Source: Flavobacterium sp. LHD-85
Lineage (GTDB): Bacteria; Bacteroidota; Bacteroidia; Flavobacteriales; Flavobacteriaceae
DNA: 64,000 bases
Assembly (NCBI RefSeq): GCF_030929595.1
Contig: NZ_JAVFVR010000017.1
Coordinates: 124,001 to 188,000, forward strand
Direction: 5' to 3'
Part shown: positions 59,221 to 64,000 of the stretch, piece after piece
Layout: each line of letters opens with the position of its first letter
Position numbering within the stretch: position 1 is the stretch's first letter
Notes under the pieces: model-generated
Databases searched by the model: none
Seen by the model: the letters and a program-made list of their open reading frames with translations, nothing else
Told to the model about the DNA's origin: nothing
Program-made: the position numbers and the translations under genes

Positions 59221-59533
59221 GGTTTTTTAGTTTTGGTTGTGGTATTTAATCGTATTCATTAATTGTTTTTGAAAATCTTTGCACTGCAAGAAACAGTTGT
59301 AAAAACAATTATAAACTTCACTTATTTATTTTTATTGTATGCTTAATGCAATTTTAGTGTACAAATATATGGAAATCAATAATATGAAGTAAGTTTAGAC
59401 GATGTTTTGTAAATAAAACCTGTTATATTACATTTTTAAAAGCAATTGATTTTAAATGCTTTGCAGATATTGACAGAAAATGATTTGCAGCTTCATTTTA
59501 TATAATAACTTTATATAAGTAAAGAATATCAAA
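59221..59533. other. Intergenic region, nothing clear
   Basis: 313 AT-rich bases between divergent genes, with no hairpin, open frame or dispersed repeat that I can support. It must hold the promoters of both flanking genes. Confidence 0.5.
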
Positions 59534-59983
59534 ATGACAATACAGGAATATCTGAATAGAATAGAGGTTTTGGACAATGAGAAAAGCAAAATTGCGCTTG
59601 CAAATGATGCAGATTTGGAATTTTGTATTCAACAAATAAAACAAATCAATATTGAGCCATCTTTTTCTTTCGATGTTTTATTTCAAAAATCAGCTTCGGA
59701 AATAATAATTGTAAATGATGATGTTATAAAAATCTTTGCAGATCATTTAGGGTTACTCTTTTTAGAAGAAAAAGAATCTGGAAATGTTTGTCTTGCCAAC
59801 AGTGAAGAGGTGCGTCCAGAGTATCGACAGAGTTTCAAGCTGATAGATTTCTTAGATTATATTTATGCTTTTATGCATTCTTCTGTCTATAAAGAATCGG
59901 AGAAAATAATTTTTTCATCAGAGACCACGCTTTTTTGGAAGCTGGTAAAAATGGGTTCGGATTTGAAAGGAAAATATAAATAA
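59534..59983 (+). CDS. Hypothetical cytoplasmic protein
   Basis: 149 residues, acidic, no signal or membrane segment (MTIQEYLNRIEVLDNEKSKIALANDADLEFCIQQIKQIN ... SFKLIDFLDYIYAFMHSSVYKESEKII). I do not recognise a family. It is 123 bases before the Bro-N gene in the same direction. Confidence 0.6.
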   Translation: MTIQEYLNRIEVLDNEKSKIALANDADLEFCIQQIKQINIEPSFSFDVLFQKSASEIIIVNDDVIKIFADHLGLLFLEEKESGNVCLANSEEVRPEYRQSFKLIDFLDYIYAFMHSSVYKESEKIIFSSETTLFWKLVKMGSDLKGKYK

Positions 59984-60106
59984 GGAGACAATTTATTTGA
60001 GCTGGTTTATACTTAAATTTGTTGTTGAGAATTGTCGTTTAAAACTTATGATAAAAAAAATGAAGGTTTTTTCTTGTTTTTGTGAAATAAAGAATATTAA
60101 AGAAAA

Positions 60107-60937
60107 ATGAAAGAAGAAGGAGTTATTCAAATATTTGAAAAGAAGAAAGTAAGGACAGTTTGGGACGAAGAACAAGAAAAATGGTATTTTTCTATTATTG
60201 ATGTTATACAAGTATTAACTGATAGTCTTAATGCAAGAAAGTATTGGAGTGTACTAAAACTTCGTTTAAAGAAAGAAGGAAGTGAGTTGACTATAAATTG
60301 TAGTCAACTGAAAATGCAAGCCGCCGATGGTAAATATTATAAGACAGATGTCGCAGATACGGAACAATTATTTAGATTAATACAATCTATTCCCTCTCCT
60401 AAAGCAGAGCCCTTTAAATTATGGCTTGCACAAATTGCATCTGAACGTTTAGATGAAATGCAAGATCCTGAAATCACGATAGATCGAGCTTTAGAACAAT
60501 ATATGCAGCTAGGTTATTCAGAAAGTTGGATTAATCAGAGATTAAAAAGTATCGAAATTCGAAATGAATTGACTAGAGAATGGAAAAACAGAGGTGTTAA
60601 GGAAGGAATGGAGTTTGCCATTTTAACAGATATTATTTCAAAAACCTGGTCTGGAAAAACAACTAAAGAATATAAAATACTAAAAGGACTGAAAAAGGAG
60701 AATCTGCGAGATAATATGTCTAATACTGAATTAATTCTGAATATGCTTGCAGAAGCGTCTACTAAAGATATTTCAAATGCGACAAAACCTGAAAATTTTG
60801 ATGAAAGTAGGGAAGTAGCAAAACAAGGAGGGAATGTTGCTAAAGTTGCTCTAAACGAATTGGAATCTAAAACAGGAAAAAAAGTAGTAACTTCTTTAAA
60901 CTCGAAAGATTTTATCGAGAAAAGAATTGATAAATAG
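60107..60937 (+). CDS. Bro-N domain protein (phage-antirepressor-like)
   Basis: 276 residues. The Bro-N domain is at the start: IQIFEKKKVRTVWDEEQEKWYFSIIDVIQVLTDSLNARKYWSVLKLRLKKEG ... LKMQAADGKYYKTDVADTEQLFRLIQSIPSPKAEPFKLWLAQIASERLDEMQDPE. The C-terminal ~130 residues (AILTDIISKTWSGKTTKEYKILKGLKKENLRDNMSNTELILNMLAEASTKDIS) are a helical domain seen in bacterial Bro-N proteins that also carry a DinD-like part. Bro proteins bind DNA; many derive from phages. It is isolated, with no phage genes near, so probably a domesticated regulator. Confidence 0.82.
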   Translation: MKEEGVIQIFEKKKVRTVWDEEQEKWYFSIIDVIQVLTDSLNARKYWSVLKLRLKKEGSELTINCSQLKMQAADGKYYKTDVADTEQLFRLIQSIPSPKAEPFKLWLAQIASERLDEMQDPEITIDRALEQYMQLGYSESWINQRLKSIEIRNELTREWKNRGVKEGMEFAILTDIISKTWSGKTTKEYKILKGLKKENLRDNMSNTELILNMLAEASTKDISNATKPENFDESREVAKQGGNVAKVALNELESKTGKKVVTSLNSKDFIEKRIDK

Positions 60938-60949
60938 AATGAAAAACAA

Positions 60950-60981
60950 AAAAAGCAGCTCCTGGTACGAGCTGCTTTTCT
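60950..60981. terminator. Shared bidirectional terminator
   Basis: AAAAAAGCAGCTC...GAGCTGCTTTTC sits between the Bro-N gene and the convergent secreted-protein gene at 61000. Confidence 0.82.
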
Positions 60982-60999
60982 AATTTTTAGGGCAAAAAA

Positions 61000-61386
61000 T
61001 TAACGACGGAAAGATGGACTCTGGTTTACAGATTGATCTAACTTTACAGTCTTAACTTTTTTCGCAGCAACTTTAATTTCGTGTTTCGCAACTTTGTCGT
61101 TTGCTTTCACTTCAAGAACATAAGTTCCAGCAGGAAAACTTTCTAAACTAATTGTTTTTGAAACTTCTAATTTGTCTGCTGCAGATTCTCCCGCATAAAG
61201 TAAGTTGTGATTCTCGTCGTAGATAGAGAAAGATGCATTTTCTACAGTGTCTAAAGTAAAGCTAACTACTTTTCCGTTTCCTGTTTTGATATTTAAAATG
61301 TAATCACCCTTTCCATCAATGGCGTAGGTAAACACAGTCGCTAAAAAAAAGGCAGCAACTAAACCAGCTTTGGTAAATTTTGTCAT
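61000..61386 (-). CDS. Small secreted beta-sandwich protein, array member 1 (divergent)
   Basis: 128 residues; signal peptide MTKFTKAGLVAAFFLATVFTYA. The mature domain IDGKGDYILNIKTGNGKVVSFTLDTVENASFSIYDENHNLLYAGESAADKLEVSKTISLESFPAGTYVLEVKANDKVAKHEIKVA is a seven-strand beta-sandwich very like the T9SS type A C-terminal tail or DUF3244. It ends QSPSFRR. It shares the layout of the next three genes but is the most divergent in sequence. Expected in the periplasm or exported. Role unknown. Confidence 0.72.
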   Translation of the reverse strand: MTKFTKAGLVAAFFLATVFTYAIDGKGDYILNIKTGNGKVVSFTLDTVENASFSIYDENHNLLYAGESAADKLEVSKTISLESFPAGTYVLEVKANDKVAKHEIKVAAKKVKTVKLDQSVNQSPSFRR

Positions 61387-61750
61387 GTTTTTTTTAAATT
61401 GTTAATTACTAAATGTGGAACGCGTAAAACTACAAATACAAATTTAATTTTTAGCAATAAATAAGCATTTTTAAACGCTTAAGTTGTTGAATTGTAATTA
61501 TTTCGGCATTTTGTTTGAACTATGTACGTAATTACTGGGCTTTTGGATTTGTTTTTAGAAAACTTTTTTTAACACTTAAAAATCAAAGAATTGAATTAAT
61601 AAGAATAATTTTCAGAAAATGGTTTCGCAATAAGATTTTGCTTTTGCACTTAAACAAAAAAACAGCTCTATGACCACAAAGAGCTGTTTCTTATAACGTA
61701 ATTTTTAAATTTTCTAACCTTGTTTTATACCTTTTTTAGCGTATAAATTC
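61387..61750. other. Intergenic spacer with the terminator of the second array gene
   Basis: The hairpin AAAAACAGCTC...GAGCTGTTTC (61656-61692) ends the 61751 gene on the minus strand. It is of the same design as those at 62560 and 63597. The rest of the spacer holds no gene and presumably the promoter of the 61000 gene. Confidence 0.6.
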
Positions 61751-62152
61751 TTAGCGCGCAGCAACACTTGAATTTTTAGCAAAACCTGATTTGTAAACCA
61801 ATGAAACTGCATTTTTTGATAAAGAAGCATTATCATTAATTGTAATTTCATATTTTGCTTTTTTCATGTTGTCTTCTACTTCTAAGAAATAAGTCCCTTC
61901 AGGAAATTCTTCTAGACTGAAAGTTCTTAAAATTCCATCTTTTCCAGAGGCGCTTTCAGAATAAATTAAAGTTCCATCATTGTCATAAATAGCTAAATTG
62001 GCTTTCTGTACTTTGTTAAGTGCGAAAGTGATCAGTTTTCCATTAGCTTTTAATACATGAAGATTAAATTCTCCATTTCCATCAATTGCGTAAGTGCTTA
62101 TTCCTGTGAAAAGCAACGCTGCTACTAAACTCAATTTTGCAATTTTTTTCAT
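61751..62152 (-). CDS. Small secreted beta-sandwich protein, array member 2
   Basis: 133 residues. Signal peptide MKKIAKLSLVAALLFTGISTYA, then IDGNGEFNLHVLKANGKLITFALNKVQKANLAIYDNDGTLIYSESASGKDGILRTFSLEEFPEGTYFLEVEDNMKKAKYEITI and a tail ending SSVAAR. The domain order of strands 'V..A.L.IYD.DG.LIY......G....FSLE.FP.GTYFLEV.......KYEI' resembles a T9SS tail with no passenger. It is about 80% identical to member 3, so a recent tandem duplication. Promoter box at 62192-62199. Confidence 0.78.
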   Translation of the reverse strand: MKKIAKLSLVAALLFTGISTYAIDGNGEFNLHVLKANGKLITFALNKVQKANLAIYDNDGTLIYSESASGKDGILRTFSLEEFPEGTYFLEVEDNMKKAKYEITINDNASLSKNAVSLVYKSGFAKNSSVAAR

Positions 62153-62191
62153 GGTACTTAGTTTTAAATTAATAGTTCTAATTCTCTGATG

Positions 62192-62199
62192 CTAAATTA
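62192..62199 (-). promoter_or_regulatory. Probable -7 box of array member 2
   Basis: On the minus strand TAATTTAG (a near fit to TAnnTTTG), with a TTG about 23 bases upstream. The stretch TAATTTAGCATCAGAG is conserved before member 3 too (63112-63119). Confidence 0.45.
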
Positions 62200-62390
62200 C
62201 TTATGTGATACATGAAAAAGCGCAACTGTATTTTCCTATTTCTATGCTATATTCTCATTTACGAAACCGTTATAGGTTAAAACATGAATTATTTTTAATG
62301 TTTTTGTTAATTCAGTTGTTATTTTTTAATGTTTTGCTTGATTTTTAGTTTACAGTGAGCTAAGAATTTATTTACATATAGAATGTGGGT

Positions 62391-62547
62391 TTAACCGCAA
62401 AGCTCGTAATCCCGATAGCTATCGGGATACGCAAAGAGCGCTAAGAATTATTGTCCAAGAGTTTTATAAAAGCGAAAAAGTTCGCAAAGTTTTGTGGAAA
62501 GAAAACTTTGCGAACTTCGCGTAGACACCTTAGCGTCTTTGCGGTAA
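62391..62547. repeat. Nested palindrome of TTTGCG words with a perfect CCCGATAGCTATCGGG core
   Basis: The left end TTAACCGCAAAGCTCG and right end TTAGCGTCTTTGCGGTAA are inverse; inner pairs include GTTCGCAAAGTTTTG/CAAAACTTTGCGAAC-type words. It contains the perfect 20-base palindrome ATCCCGATAGCTATCGGGAT (62409-62428). It lies in the spacer after array member 3. Confidence 0.6.
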
Positions 62548-62559
62548 AAAAAAACAAAA

Positions 62560-62593
62560 AAAAACAGCTCAATAACCACAAAGAGCTGTTTTT
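62560..62593 (-). terminator. Terminator of array member 3
   Basis: The stem AAAAACAGCTC...GAGCTGTTTTT, followed on the minus strand by T. The adjacent TTTTAAAACTTTTGAAAGTTTTTA is also conserved before member 4. Confidence 0.8.
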
Positions 62594-62666
62594 AAAACTT
62601 TTGAAAGTTTTTAAACTTACTAACTATCTAACCTCACTTTTATACTTTATGAAAGCATAAACTTTT

Positions 62667-63071
62667 TTAGCGTGTTGCCACACTTGTATTTTTAGCAAAA
62701 CCTGCTTTGTAAACTGATGACACAGCGTTTTTAGATAAAACAGAAGAATCGTCAGTTATTGTGATTTCGTATTTTGCTTTTTTTGTATCGTTTTCTACTT
62801 CTAAGAAATAAGTTCCTTCTGGAAATTCTTCTAGGCTGAAAGTTCTTAGAATTCCGTCTTTACCTGAAGCGGTTTCAGAATAAATTAGAGATCCGTCTTT
62901 GTCATAAATAGCTAAGTTGGCTTTTTGTGTTTGGTTAAGTCCAAATGTGATCATTTTACCATTAGCTTTAATAACATGCAGGTTAAAATCTGCTGTTCCA
63001 TCAATTGCATATGTGCTAATTCCTGTGAAAAGCAATGCTGCTACTAAACTCAATCTAACAATCTTTTTCAT
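62667..63071 (-). CDS. Small secreted beta-sandwich protein, array member 3
   Basis: 134 residues; signal peptide MKKIVRLSLVAALLFTGISTYA. The mature part IDGTADFNLHVIKANGKMITFGLNQTQKANLAIYDKDGSLIYSETASGKDGILRTFSLEEFPEGTYFLEVENDTKKAKYEITITDDSS is nearly identical to member 2 and shares the ending TSVATR. Both the coding region and the 150 bases upstream and downstream are duplicated. Role unknown; may be a scaffold or adhesion-tail-like protein. Confidence 0.78.
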   Translation of the reverse strand: MKKIVRLSLVAALLFTGISTYAIDGTADFNLHVIKANGKMITFGLNQTQKANLAIYDKDGSLIYSETASGKDGILRTFSLEEFPEGTYFLEVENDTKKAKYEITITDDSSVLSKNAVSSVYKAGFAKNTSVATR

Positions 63072-63111
63072 GGTATTTAGTTTTTAAATTAATAGTTCTA
63101 ATTCTCTGATG

Positions 63112-63119
63112 CTAAATTA
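63112..63119 (-). promoter_or_regulatory. Probable -7 box of array member 3
   Basis: TAATTTAG on the minus strand, in the conserved context TAATTTAGCATCAGAG shared with member 2, and a TTG about 21 bases upstream. Confidence 0.45.
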
Positions 63120-63369
63120 CTTCAGTTGTAAGTAAAAAATCAATACTGTATTTGCTGATTTCGATGCTATATTCTCATTTACGAAACCGTTATATGTTAA
63201 AATTTGAATTATTTTTAGTGTTTTTGCTAAAACGCCTATTATTTTTCAACGTTTTTAATTGTTTTTAATTTACAATGGCATAACGATTTCTTAAAAAAAT
63301 GTAGGAAGTTTTGAAAGATGCTAAGGTTTTGAGATACTAAGATTCTAAGTTTTTATTTGGATTGTGTAT

Positions 63370-63556
63370 TTTAACGCAAAGGGCGCAGAGGTTGCGCAAA
63401 GTTAACAAAGGCTTTTTTCGAGTAAATTTTATAGAATAAAAAAGTTCACGAAGCTTTATCTAGATTAAGCTTTGCGAACTTTGTATTTGTATGCATGATC
63501 TTTGATAAAAAAACCTTGTGAACTTTGCGTAAATCTTTGCGTCTTTGCGGTAAAAA
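63370..63556. repeat. Nested palindrome of TTTGCG words
   Basis: TTAACGCAAAGGGCGCAGAG pairs with CTTTGCGTAAATCTTTGCG-type words at the right end (...CTTTGCGGTAAAA); inner AAAGTTCACGAAGCTTTATC/AGCTTTGCGAACTTTG pairs. Same class as 62391-62547 and 44631-44827. Confidence 0.6.
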
Positions 63557-63596
63557 ATCTTTGCGGTTGAATAAACTCAAAAGTATAAAGCAAAAA

Positions 63597-63630
63597 AAAA
63601 ACAGCTCAGTAACCACAAAGAGCTGTTTTT
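63597..63630 (-). terminator. Terminator of array member 4
   Basis: The stem AAAAACAGCTC/GAGCTGTTTTT with the same neighbours as the hairpin at 62560. Confidence 0.78.
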
Positions 63631-63741
63631 AAAACTTTTGAAAGTTTTTAACTTACTAACTATCTAACCTCACTTTTTATACTGTATTAGAGTATAAAGT
63701 TTTAAGTGCCGTGAAGAATTGCACTTAACCTTAATATTTTC

Positions 63742-64000
63742 TTAGTTAACAGAAACAGTTCCTTTTGAAGACAAAACAGAACTGTTAGCGTTTACAGTGA
63801 TATCGTATTGTACTTTTTTGAAGTTATCAGCAACTTCTAAAATGTATTTTCCTTGTGGAAATTCTTCTAAACTGAAAGTTCTTAAGATTCCAGTTTTACC
63901 AGAAGCATTTTCAGTATAGATTAAATTACCATTTGTATCATATATACTAATAACTGCTTTTTGTAATTGATTAATTCCAAAAGCAATTACCTTGCCATTT
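63742..64000 (-). CDS. Small secreted beta-sandwich protein, array member 4 (5' end beyond window)
   Basis: The last ~86 codons of a fourth paralog: NGKVIAFGINQLQKAVISIYDTNGNLIYTENASGKTGILRTFSLEEFPQGKYILEVADNFKKVQYDITVNANSSVLSSKGTVSVN, then TAA (63742-63744). The frame is open to base 64000 and its start lies outside. It differs from members 2 and 3 in the tail (SVN, no terminal Arg). The array may go on beyond the window. Confidence 0.85.
   Translation of the reverse strand, partial: NGKVIAFGINQLQKAVISIYDTNGNLIYTENASGKTGILRTFSLEEFPQGKYILEVADNFKKVQYDITVNANSSVLSSKGTVSVN

Noticed and set aside
62451..62660. Short plus-strand frame in the spacer after array member 3
   Set aside because: It overlaps a nested palindrome and a terminator, has low complexity (Lys-rich), and no support.

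Overview
The window comes from an AT-rich Bacteroidota chromosome, most likely a Flavobacterium of the F. johnsoniae type. This rests on type IX secretion (T9SS) and gliding-type proteins at the left edge, Bacteroidota -7 promoter boxes (TAnnTTTG) in front of several genes, a SusC/FecA-like TonB-dependent receptor, and many Flavobacterium-style dispersed palindromes. I see no rRNA, tRNA, CRISPR array or complete insertion sequence.

Layout. 1-5.4 kb: the 3' part of a large Ig-like surface protein with a type B T9SS C-terminal domain, then a PorP/SprF-like outer-membrane protein and a PorE-like TPR/propeller/OmpA protein, which look like one secretion and anchoring operon. 5.5-15.9 kb: small envelope proteins, valS, a GyrI-like protein, a frameshifted kinase-like gene, a siderophore receptor with a DUF4198 partner, and an MFS carrier. 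16.1-26.8 kb: small orphan membrane or lipoproteins, topoisomerase III (topB), a GreA/Rnk-like factor, DUF5995, SRPBCC and DoxX-like proteins. 26.9-35.3 kb: a minus-strand run of orphan genes separated by recurring 90-250 bp repeat modules, ending in a superinfection-immunity/SHOCT protein and a putAbiC-like abortive-infection protein; this is the most accessory-looking part. 35.4-43.5 kb: prfA, then a minus-strand stress/envelope block (tiny ORF, holin-like, YtxH, lmo0937-like, outer-membrane barrel, lipoprotein, CHASE3 histidine kinase, response regulator, AraC-type regulator, CsbD, Dps). 43.7-53.2 kb: pyrF, a BtuF-like binding protein, catalase, purU, DUF4197, Coa1-like protein and an L,D-transpeptidase. 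53.5-60.9 kb: a fused acyl-CoA mutase (IcmF type), a GNAT enzyme, a CDP-alcohol phosphatidyltransferase, a stand-alone TPR protein and a Bro-N protein. 61.0-64.0 kb: a tandem array of at least four small secreted beta-sandwich proteins that look like free-standing T9SS-tail-like domains; the last is cut by the window edge.

How genes fit together. The first three genes probably export and anchor one surface adhesin. The stress block combines a sensor kinase, response regulator and DNA-binding regulator with Dps, CsbD and membrane-stress proteins, so it probably forms an envelope/stationary-phase stress regulon. The orphan-gene array with repeat-encoded flanks looks like a zone of gene gain and loss and contains two genes of phage-exclusion families.

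Quality note. Three genes (near 10.57, 21.06 and 24.90 kb) each become intact if one A is added to an A run. This points to homopolymer undercalls in the assembly or to real slippage-driven phase switching.
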